64,000 bases of DNA. It comes from CAYLHF01 sp964383365 (GTDB taxonomy: Bacteria > Bacteroidota > Rhodothermia > Rhodothermales > UBA10348). Positions 9,401 to 16,658 of this stretch are shown here, piece by piece. Position 1 is the stretch's first letter; every line of letters begins with the position of its first letter. The stretch lies in assembly GCA_964383365.1 (NCBI GenBank), contig CAYLHF010000011.1:31582-95581 (forward strand), in the 5' to 3' direction. Below the pieces are notes generated by a model. It was not told the origin of the DNA and did not search any database. It saw only the letters and a list, made by a program, of their open reading frames with translations. The position numbers and the translations under genes were made by a program.

Positions 9401-9453
9401 TCTGCGACCAGAAACACTGAGAGGGCGAAAACAATGTATTTCAGAGGGCGCAT
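6430..9453 (-). CDS. Secreted multidomain GH13 alpha-amylase with T9SS C-terminal sorting domain
   Basis: A 1007-residue extracellular starch-degrading enzyme. The ATG at 9453 gives a clean Sec signal peptide ending VSA-Q near residue 25. Residues about 28-135 form a CBM48/glycogen-binding-type domain (FVPGGFNGWG). Residues 160-410 form Ig-like modules. The GH13 barrel occupies about 420-850, with DITPNH (521-526), nucleophile Asp620 in GWRFDVYWG, acid/base Glu654 in WLLGEIAG and Asp726 in FLENHDETR. The last 80 residues are a type-A T9SS sorting domain (DQNFPNPFSSST ... IYDLLGRHV ... YFYRL), implying outer-membrane export and surface attachment or release. It lies downstream of the starch-binding protein gene and is separated from it by two palindromes. 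Confidence 0.94.
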   Translation of the reverse strand: MRPLKYIVFALSVFLVAESRPVSAQATQNVTFRFFPSAVGGERGFVPGGFNGWGQPYLPGTTACIAPGHASQMTFDPSSGVLLYTIPLQIGQTYNYKIQIHFNTDGTNCQWFTDPLNPRVNSADNNNSILTVADPMTFQTAEELFPSGRVKTFSTGIFSTMPVTDIRFFVNGVEHTDGLNFFDATTGIFRFPLTQELRSGAQFIVEATDGGGRTVRTEIGAIQPPIDWLSAAFSTVKDTYPLSADITRLDGTIDPALTEATLVQNGATVGVVAVSNGRMETVATLDLGDNDFELSATLAEGTFTSATLTVNRRRRPLERALVTDFVSGGNFNVQVALSSTALAAGSLSTAWFFDEQASTTTISSLSMDGMQATGVATGPGELYFNVSIMASSGENDFLRVAAIVSESGNVQRMRYEEHASWIKNAVVYEVFPLSFGPQSFGSPTSPSDRLNEITSELDYIADMGFNAIWFMPIMKNQSMTPVSGGYNIVDFKTVDPNYGTNDDFKSLVTRAHQLGIRIIMDITPNHVSPVHPWVTSLANSGPFSSFIQTEPNNHTSGLDGRGANLAEVWQNVGNGKRYRKYDGFGDLANVDWADDDLQSTMLEIFQFWVEEFGIDGWRFDVYWGPWRKWGPDRFGRPIRNLMKRIRPDAWLLGEIAGTGNGTEVYYADSGNGNPVIGGLDSGYDWELFWNGIRGNYSASNYHNQAWKGGFFPGPNARPFRFLENHDETRIAKAVTNKNRIKVMTGFLLTTTGIPMIYQGQEVHFGGGSGDTRRTSVNWNTPDNGAFGSLHQRLIQTRRQFPAFGTQDLVKLPVSTGSVYALVRPYMDQNAVVAINFASVPQTITIDAKADLKMSTDGPVPYYDLKADTVASYTGSFRATIPPYETVVYITSDNPGLQLPDLPRLPFGAVYTGAETITEIPDAVTLDQNFPNPFSSSTSIRYRISHASPIRLDIYDLLGRHVTTVVDGFRSAGTYDAELDLGGLAGGMYFYRLVTDDGTLSKTMTMLR

Positions 9454-9562
9454 ATATACTGGTAGTGGGCAGCCTGGGGCCGCGAAAAAAATTTGCCGAT
9501 GCCACCGCGATAACCCAATGTTGGCCGACACGGCCGCGATAACAAACGCCGGTAGTAAAAAT

Positions 9563-9623
9563 CGGGGTCGGCACCCCGGGAATCCTCGCGGATATCTGCG
9601 GGGATTTCCAGGTGCCGACCCCG
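9563..9623. repeat. REP-like long imperfect palindrome
   Basis: A 61-bp hairpin-forming sequence. The outer arms are a perfect 13-base inverted repeat, CGGGGTCGGCACC (9563-9575) and its complement (9611-9623). The inner part is a second, imperfect palindrome centred on GATATC (9591-9596), with arms resembling GGAATCCTCGCG and TGCGGGGATTTCC. It sits between two secreted-protein genes. The GGTGCCGACCCC-type arms resemble the terminal motifs of REP elements mobilised by RAYT-type TnpA-REP transposases in other bacteria; that relationship is inferred, and no transposase gene is in the window. Confidence 0.7.
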
Positions 9624-9635
9624 GAATCATCACGT

Positions 9636-9658
9636 GAGGACGAACCGTGTTCGTCCTC
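9636..9658 (-). terminator. Stem-loop just downstream of the starch-binding protein gene
   Basis: Nine-base perfect stem, GAGGACGAA (9636-9644) and TTCGTCCTC (9650-9658), with a five-base loop, starting 12 bases after the stop codon of the 9671-11689 gene. No T-run follows, so it is at best a weak terminator or a 3'-end stabiliser that could set different expression levels for the binding protein and the downstream amylase. Confidence 0.4.
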
Positions 9659-9670
9659 CAAACGCCAACA

Positions 9671-11689
9671 TTACTTGAGCAGAACCATGGTCTTGGTGAT
9701 AACCTGATCGGCCGCCTTCAGGCGGTAGATATAGGTACCACTGGCCAGATTCGATGCATCAAACGATAGACGATATGTCGATGCGGGCTGAACACCGTCG
9801 ACCAGCGTGGCCACCACACGGCCCAGCATGTCATAGATCTTCACCTGCACGTCCGTCGTCTTCGTGATGGCGTATTCGAACGTCGTCGTCGGATTGAACG
9901 GGTTCGGGAAGTTTTGCGTCAGCGACACCTGCGTCGGCAACTCTCCACCCAGCGCTTCAATACCCGTCACGACAGCCGGATTGCCATCAAACGGCAGGGC
10001 ACCCTCGGCCTGGAACGACTCCGATCGGAAGAACCACGCTGTTGGCCACGATCCGTCGGCATTCTGGGGGACAAAACGCGTACGTCGCCGACCTCCACCG
10101 GAGGTAGATCCGCCCTGCTCGTCCGTGAACGTGTTCGTAGACGGTGAACCGTACGAATACTTGTACTGCATCCCGGAATACGTCGGACCGCTGACCTTGA
10201 GCGTACCCGTGTAAACCATGTCACCGTCCGCATCCGTCAGACTGAACGTCCTGGCAAACTCACCCAGATTAAGCGCGTCTCCCAGGTTCGGATCATCCGA
10301 ACGAGGTGTCAGCGGGAAGCCTTGCGTCAGCGAAAATATCGGATCCTGGAATCCGACCGTTACGCTATCTACCGCCGGGTCAAACGGCTGCGCCGCCGTC
10401 AGAGCAGACGTCATGTCTACCGAAAATGTCACATCAATCGATGTACCCGCAGGGATGATATTCTTCGGAAATATGTCGTTGTATGTCTGATTGAACGTCT
10501 GTCGTCCTCCTTCCCAGACCTGCTTGCGATTTCCTCCTTGCGTAGACAGCGGCTCTTCCCAGCCACTCGGAATCACGGTCGTTGCCCACTGTGCCTGCAC
10601 TTCCGGGACATTGAAGTCGATGAAGTACTTGTACTCCAGTTCAACACCGGGTAGCAGCGTGAGCGGAAGAACGGCATCGAAGACAGGCAGGCCGAATTGC
10701 TTGAACAGTAGGCACTTGTCCGGATCACCGCAGCCCCATCCGTTGAAGCTACCGCGGACCTGCAATGTATCACCGCGGGAGCGACTGAAAACATTGATTC
10801 GCTCGAGCATACTCAGGTCAACAGAGAAGACAGCATCTCCTGCAACGGGTTTCTTGTTCAGAGGTTTTGACTCGGAGAAGAAGACCCAGTGCAGGGTCGA
10901 ATCCGCTGCCGGGACCTTGAACGTCCGGTTGCCTCCATTGAAATCAGCCTCCCAGCCTGAAGGCTCCACGAAGAACTTGAACGCCTGCTCCGTACCGACG
11001 GCAGACGTGGGATACCAGGCCATTCCGCTGTACATATGATAACCCGGCGCTGCTGCGGTCTCCGACTCCCGGTTCAGGACGACCTTGGTCGATCCCCAGT
11101 CGAGCATGCTCGCTCCGTTCATCGGGTCGCCACGGACACCCACCGCATCCGTACCGTCCCCTTTGTAGCCAGACGTATTGGCGGCCTCGGTGTTGGCCCA
11201 GACGCGGAACATGACTCCTACAGAGTCTGCCTTGGAAGCAAACGGCGAGAAGTTGTAGTCGCGGGCTGATCCGGATTTATTGAAATAGTGAAGGCCACCG
11301 TCGACAGCTCCGGTGCCGGCGGCAAATTGCGCATTGTCTCCGTCTTCCCATCCGCCTATCTGATGATCTTCAGCTCCCTGGCTGTAGAACTTCAACTGTA
11401 GTGCGTCGTCGTCGGGAATCTGAAACGTGATGTCCCAGTAGTCGCCGCCTACATTGGTCGGCTTAAGGGTCGTCGCGTCGTTCCAGTCGATGATGCCACC
11501 GTCCGGCAGGGCGGTGCCACTTCCGAGTTGACCTCGAATCTGAATTTCGTCCGTTGTCCGAAGGGTATCGGGTAACGTCGAAGTGTTGAGTCTCAACGTA
11601 ACCGTGCGCTGGCCATAGGCCGTTCCGGTCACGCCGATGGCAATGAACAGTATCATTAGCCATCGTTTGAGTGTAGTAGCGGTCTGCAT
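9671..11689 (-). CDS. T9SS-secreted starch-binding protein (SusE/SusF-like role)
   Basis: A 672-residue exported protein with a signal peptide (cleavage near GTAYG-Q, residues 26-27) and no catalytic domain. It appears to be built from repeated beta-sandwich modules of about 120-140 residues, at roughly 28-150, 155-280, 285-405 and 415-560. Modules 2 and 3 share the pattern SGWE followed by GGNR. Module 3 contains VRGSFNGWGCGD and LEYKYFID, typical of carbohydrate-binding modules related to CBM20/CBM48. The C-terminus (about 588-672) is a T9SS sorting domain (TQNFPNPFNPTT, IYDMLGRVV). A strong Shine-Dalgarno GGAGGAG lies at 11696-11702, six bases before the ATG. Likely role: holding starch at the cell surface, as SusE/SusF do in Bacteroides. 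Binding specificity is inferred. Confidence 0.82.
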   Translation of the reverse strand: MQTATTLKRWLMILFIAIGVTGTAYGQRTVTLRLNTSTLPDTLRTTDEIQIRGQLGSGTALPDGGIIDWNDATTLKPTNVGGDYWDITFQIPDDDALQLKFYSQGAEDHQIGGWEDGDNAQFAAGTGAVDGGLHYFNKSGSARDYNFSPFASKADSVGVMFRVWANTEAANTSGYKGDGTDAVGVRGDPMNGASMLDWGSTKVVLNRESETAAAPGYHMYSGMAWYPTSAVGTEQAFKFFVEPSGWEADFNGGNRTFKVPAADSTLHWVFFSESKPLNKKPVAGDAVFSVDLSMLERINVFSRSRGDTLQVRGSFNGWGCGDPDKCLLFKQFGLPVFDAVLPLTLLPGVELEYKYFIDFNVPEVQAQWATTVIPSGWEEPLSTQGGNRKQVWEGGRQTFNQTYNDIFPKNIIPAGTSIDVTFSVDMTSALTAAQPFDPAVDSVTVGFQDPIFSLTQGFPLTPRSDDPNLGDALNLGEFARTFSLTDADGDMVYTGTLKVSGPTYSGMQYKYSYGSPSTNTFTDEQGGSTSGGGRRRTRFVPQNADGSWPTAWFFRSESFQAEGALPFDGNPAVVTGIEALGGELPTQVSLTQNFPNPFNPTTTFEYAITKTTDVQVKIYDMLGRVVATLVDGVQPASTYRLSFDASNLASGTYIYRLKAADQVITKTMVLLK

Positions 11690-11720
11690 ACTTAACTCCT
11701 CCGATTATGGTGAATGATGA

Positions 11721-11743
11721 GATGACGACACGCTGCCGTCATC
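11721..11743 (-). other. Intergenic stem-loop before the starch-binding protein gene
   Basis: Seven-base perfect inverted repeat, GATGACG at 11721-11727 and CGTCATC at 11737-11743, with a nine-base loop, in the space between the PorV-like gene and the starch-binding protein gene. It is upstream of the strong ribosome binding site and does not mask it. No T-tract follows. It may be a processing or mRNA-stability element. Confidence 0.35.
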
Positions 11744-11794
11744 CTCCTGTGGTTTGGTATTCTCACTTCTCTGGGGATCACACGAGCACTCCAC

Positions 11795-12697
11795 TTAAAA
11801 TTGAATTGCAAGCGTGAACCGATTGACACCCGAGAAATATTCCTGCGCCTCGTAAGAATAGTCAAATGCAAAGTTCAGTGGTGAAAAACGATACCGTAGA
11901 CCCGCTCCCAGAGTGAGCGACTTCACGGCATCATTGAGCAAAATTTCTGAATATCCGCCCCGAAGCATGATGAGATTGTTCATCAGACCCAGTTCGGCGC
12001 CGATATTCAGGTACTGTTCGCTGTTATTGGGATTCAGTGCTTCGACAGCAAGAGTCAACCGACTCGTTCCCGCCTCATAGACTTCCCCCGCCAGTCCGAT
12101 TCGCATCGTTAGCGGAAGGTCAAATGCATCGGTCTTGAGGAGAGCCCGATTGCTCTCGTTGTTCCCTCTATTGTTGGGATCGATATCGACACGTACAAGC
12201 AGATCGTCTCCTCCGATTTTCATCTTCGTCCCGAAATTGGAAATGGCGGCTCCGAGACGGATACCATTAAACGGGGTAACGAACATGGTCCCGATGTCAA
12301 ACGCAACGCCGGAGGCCGATGAGTTCCAGATCCGCTCATTGATAACCTTTACCGATCCTCCGAGCGAGAATCGATCCGTGAGGGATCGACCGTAAGCCAG
12401 AGCAAGAGCATAGGACGAGGCGGTAAACGTCTCCCCGGTCCCGTTCTGCTGATCGACCGTGGTCACTTCCATATCAGGCGTACGCATACTCGTAATACCG
12501 ATACCGAACGTCCCCATCCCGGTCGGGAAGACGACCGAGACGTAGTTGAAATCGATTTCAGCAAGCCAGCTGGCGTATTCACCGGTAAATCCGCCCTCCG
12601 CCTTTGCCAGGCCCGCAGGATTCCAGTAAATACTGGACCCGTCATCGATGGTTGCCGTAACCGCGCCGCCCATTGCCGCTGCTCGGGCTCCGACAGG
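11795..12697 (-). CDS. PorV/PorQ-family outer-membrane beta-barrel protein (5' end lost in gap)
   Basis: About 300 C-terminal residues of an outer-membrane barrel, read from the gap edge. It opens with PVGARAAAMGGAVTA and YWNPAGLAK, the hallmark start of PorV/PorQ/UPF0164-type FadL-like barrels, and ends in a terminal aromatic residue (NRFTLAIQF). PorV is the T9SS shuttle that passes cargo to the sortase, and paralogues are often encoded beside secreted proteins. The start codon and signal peptide must lie in the missing sequence at 12698-12797 or beyond. It reads in the same frame as the protein upstream of the gap only because the N-run preserves frame; the domain content shows two separate proteins. 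Confidence 0.8.
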   Translation of the reverse strand, partial: PVGARAAAMGGAVTATIDDGSSIYWNPAGLAKAEGGFTGEYASWLAEIDFNYVSVVFPTGMGTFGIGITSMRTPDMEVTTVDQQNGTGETFTASSYALALAYGRSLTDRFSLGGSVKVINERIWNSSASGVAFDIGTMFVTPFNGIRLGAAISNFGTKMKIGGDDLLVRVDIDPNNRGNNESNRALLKTDAFDLPLTMRIGLAGEVYEAGTSRLTLAVEALNPNNSEQYLNIGAELGLMNNLIMLRGGYSEILLNDAVKSLTLGAGLRYRFSPLNFAFDYSYEAQEYFSGVNRFTLAIQF

Positions 12698-12797
12698 NNN
12701 NNNNNNNNNNNNNNNNNNNNNNNNNNNNNNNNNNNNNNNNNNNNNNNNNNNNNNNNNNNNNNNNNNNNNNNNNNNNNNNNNNNNNNNNNNNNNNNNN
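12698..12797. other. Assembly gap (100 N)
   Basis: Exactly 100 undetermined bases, the conventional placeholder for a scaffold gap of unknown size. It removes the 3' end of the large repeat protein and the 5' end of the PorV-like gene. True missing length is unknown, so a whole extra gene could be hidden here. Confidence 0.99.
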
Positions 12798-15700
12798 ACG
12801 TGGTAGAGATACACTCCGTAGGCGACGGTAAGACCGTCCTTACTCTCCAGATTCCAGTCCAGCGTCCCATCGAGCAGATCAGCCGCCGAAAGCCCCTGGT
12901 TCGAACCCTCATCGCGCCGTAACTCACGTACAAGACGGCCGGCGACCGTAAAAATCCGGACGGTCGCCTGAGGAGGAAGATTGATGAACTTGATCACACG
13001 GCCGCCCCGACCGGTACTGAATGGATTGAGCGACTCGAATGAATTCGTTGCGACATACGGGTTCGGAACGACCCGAATATTGTCGAGACCCGATGCTGCC
13101 GCTGCCTTATCAACCTGGGGCCCCCGAGCCGTGAATTCAAACTGGTCCGTGGACAGGAACGGTTTTCTGGTCACGATCTCGGCTACATCTCCCTCTTTCG
13201 GAAACACCCGATCGGAGAAGACAAAATTCAGACCGATCTGCCAGGTGATGAGTTTCGGACCGCCGTCGTCGCCCACTTTCGTTTCGTACAGAATCAACAG
13301 GTCGCTTTCACCGATATTTCCATCGGTACTCCAGGTGGCTGGTTCCGTAGATAACGGTGAGATAAAATCGTCTCCGGTCAGATCTCCGAATGCATAATCG
13401 ACGGGTTGTTCACTTCCGTCGGGATTCACTCTGAATACCTGAACGTTGGTCGGCCGCGCGGGCAATGTCAGGTTGCGCGTAATCTGGAGCTCGATGGACT
13501 GTCCCTGGCTCGGACCCACCACTTTCACGCGGTAATCCGACGGGTTGCGTAGGCCCTTGACAAAGCCTGTTGAATTGTACGGTTCCAGTGAAATGGGATA
13601 GATCGACTCGTCATTCCATCCGGTTTTGACCGTATTCATGCCGATGAACTTGTCGGCGAAGAACATCAACTTGAATCCGAGGGGAATCCCGAATCGGTCG
13701 AACACCGGAAATTCGCGGCCCACTTTGAAATCGGTCGACCGTACGAGGACGGTATCGGCTTCATTGAGATCGATCAGTGAGAAATTCTTTGTCGTCAGTG
13801 TGTCGGGCCGGTTTCTCGCCCCAACAATCAACGTGTCCTCGAATATCACCTGGTACGTGTGACCATCCCGCACCGCCCTCGGATCGATGATCTCGAATCC
13901 GATCCGGCTCGACGTCGCACCCTTTGTGCGTTCGAGGGCTTCAAGGTTCGCTCCGACGAATCCCGCAACCGACGGCGTCGCCTTTACTTCGACCACATTC
14001 GGACCGGTTGTGATGGTTCCATCGGCAGCACGCTGAATACGGATCGGCGTCTCCGTCGGAGGAATATTGTCGATGGCCGACCCGAAATCATACGCCGTGA
14101 CAGCGTAGAAATAGCGGATTCCGTTGGTTACTGTTGAGTCGATGAATGTGTGTGCCAGACCGGAATTATCCTCGCCCGGATCAACCCGGTTCGTGCCCAG
14201 ATAGAACTTGACTCCATTCACGTCGGTCGGGTGGAAGCCCTCGAATCCATCGACGAGATCGAACTGAGCAATCGGTTTACGCAACAGCGTATTACCGAAT
14301 CCGTCCGTGATAACGAGTGGATCCAGAAAAGCGGCGTCGGTCGAGCGATAGATCCGGTATCCCTCAAAATCATTCGGGTTGCGGCCGATTCCGGCCAAAA
14401 ACTGGTCGAAAGAATCTTCGGCATCCGAGTCCCAGTACAGCGTCACGCGGCCGTTGCCGGGGACGGCTGTGACGGTCGGAGTCACCGGGGCCTGCGCAAA
14501 CTGATAGTCTTCGAGATATGCGTCCAATGCAAAGTCTCGGGATTGAAGCGCATCGTCTTTTGTCTGCCCGAGAATAATGGCGAGGGAGATTCGTTCCGTC
14601 TGCCCCGACTTGAGCGGAAACAGACTCGATGAAACGATCAGATCATTCTCACCCGGAGGCGGAACATCTTCATCGAACAAGCCGGGGATCATGAATGAAC
14701 GAAACAGGAACCGATCCGAGTTAGAGTTCAGATTCAGGAAGAACGCAGGAATGATCTGGACGTTGGTAATACCAATCTGGTCTGACTCGGATATATCGGT
14801 AACATCGATATTTCGCTCGCCTGGAAAACCGGTTCCCGCTCCCGTCGTCGGCTGGTTGTCGCCGTCTCCGATATCACCATTGAAAGCAACTCCATCGAGT
14901 CCGGTATCATTGGAGAGTCGATTCCAGTCTCCGTCGTTGTCAATACCGTCCGAGCGCGATTCGTCTATCATTTCATCGATTCCTTCATCGATACCCTCGT
15001 CGACCGCTCCATCGTTGTCGTTGTCCACACCGTCGGCATAGGCCAGACCCAGATCTTCTTGACCAAGATCGTAGAGAACAATATCCGTACCGGGCACCCG
15101 GAATCGCTTGAACGCATCGGCCGAGGCCTGATCAATCATAGACTGGGAAACCGTGGGTGAGCCCGGTTCGCTCAGGAATGGATAATTGATCGTTGCTGAT
15201 TCGGAGGATCGGTCGTTGTCGATCCCGTCCGAATACGGACTCCCGAGATCTCCTTCGTCCACCCCGACGAGATTCACGATGGGACGTCCGGACCGGGAGG
15301 TACTGATCGCGTCTGAACCTGGAGCCGGAGGCCACAGCCCGAAAGACCCGGCCGAGGCTGCAGCGATCATTTCCTGTGTGACGACGGGACCATCCATCTC
15401 GCCGTCCTGGTCGTTATCTATATGATCGGCATAACCGACACCGGGGTTCTGAGCCTGCTCGCCCTGAAACGCAACATGGGTCCGATTCTCATCGATCAGA
15501 CCGTTTCCATTATCGTCGATACCATTCGTCGGATTCTCACCGATCAGAAACGATTCCGGTACCACGGGACTGCTGCACTCTCCGACAAATGGTGAACATT
15601 CGAATGCAGTGGACCCATCCGCGTCATTGTCGATTCTGTCGGTTGCATTCCCCGGGGTCTCAAGAAATGCGAACGAGGCAACACCCACCGGATCGGTCCC

Positions 15701-16603
15701 GAAAAATTCGTCGCCGATTCCGTCCTTGTCGGTCATAAACGCGACGTCTTCAACCAGATCAAAGAAGGGCACATCGTCTGAAGCATCCCCCCCGACGAGG
15801 TCAGCCAGCCACATCGACATACCTACCCGGTTGATTTCTGACGTTCCGTCGTTCTTGACCCCGTGAATATGAAAGATTACGTCATCAATGAGGATCTGAC
15901 TCCACGCCATGGATCGGATCTCGGCAACCAGCCCCATTCCCTTTCTGCTCAGGTCTGTTGAATCGGGAAAATAATTCGAGAATCGATTGTACTGATCATC
16001 TCCGAGTTTGTAGAAAAACTCCTGGTCGGCGTTGAATACGTTCTTTCCGAAGAATCCATTCCACGAATTCGCCCATCCCGGATCTACCGTGTCCGTGATC
16101 TTGTCCGGCCAGAAGGGTGGCCAGGATGACGCCTCGTCTGACTGCGCGATCCCGAAGGAAGCGCCGGCGGGATTGACATATCCCTTCACGGGCTCAAATG
16201 TCCAGGAAACGTTTTCGTCTACGGGATTACGTCTGAAATCCGGTACGTCGACTACCCAGAGCGAATCCCCGTTGACATCCTTTACTCGTCCACCAACCCA
16301 GAACTGAGTCAGGGCAACATATCGCCGGCCCGTATTTTTTGGCCATTCGTACCAGAAATCCCCGGGACTCCCCGTCTGTGCCGTCTGCCCGTAGTTTGTG
16401 ATCGATGCCCGTACGTTATTTCCGTCGATATTGTCCCGTCTTCTCTCGAACTGGTCGACCCGTTCGTTACTGGGAATATGATTTCGATCAATCACACCCT
16501 GTGCCATGGCGGTAAGCGACCAGACGGAACAGATTACTCCGACAAGAAACACGACGGCAGCACGATCGACGCAGACCGATCGTTTGAGTACGTGATTACT
16601 CAT
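12798..16603 (-). CDS. Large secreted protein with calcium-binding-type Asp repeats (3' end lost in gap)
   Basis: About 1268 residues are visible. The ATG at 16603 gives a signal peptide ending near MAQ (residue 35); an ATG at 16648 would give an unusually long leader. Residues about 320-560 contain at least six DxDxDG-like loops (DRIDNDADG, NGIDDNGNG, DHIDNDQDG, DGVDNDNDG, DGIDNDGD), as in thrombospondin type-3 or dockerin-like calcium-binding repeats. A fibronectin-III-like module follows (VTLYWDSDAEDSF, YRIYRSTDA). The tail before the gap (VRIFTVAGRLVREL, VAYGVYLYH) matches the start of a T9SS-like C-terminal domain, so it is probably exported by T9SS. It directly follows the SusC-like receptor gene, where SusD is encoded in classical loci. 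Molecular function is unknown. Confidence 0.75.
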
Positions 16604-16658
16604 TTCGCATATGCACCCGCTCGGTGCTTTCAATTGTTCAATGTTCATTTGAACTCAA

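Noticed and set aside
11795..16648. A single 1617-residue protein spanning the N-run
   Set aside because: The frame continues only because 100 N translate without stops. Left of the gap is a PorV-like barrel with its own typical start region; right of it is an exported repeat protein with a T9SS-like tail. These are two genes.
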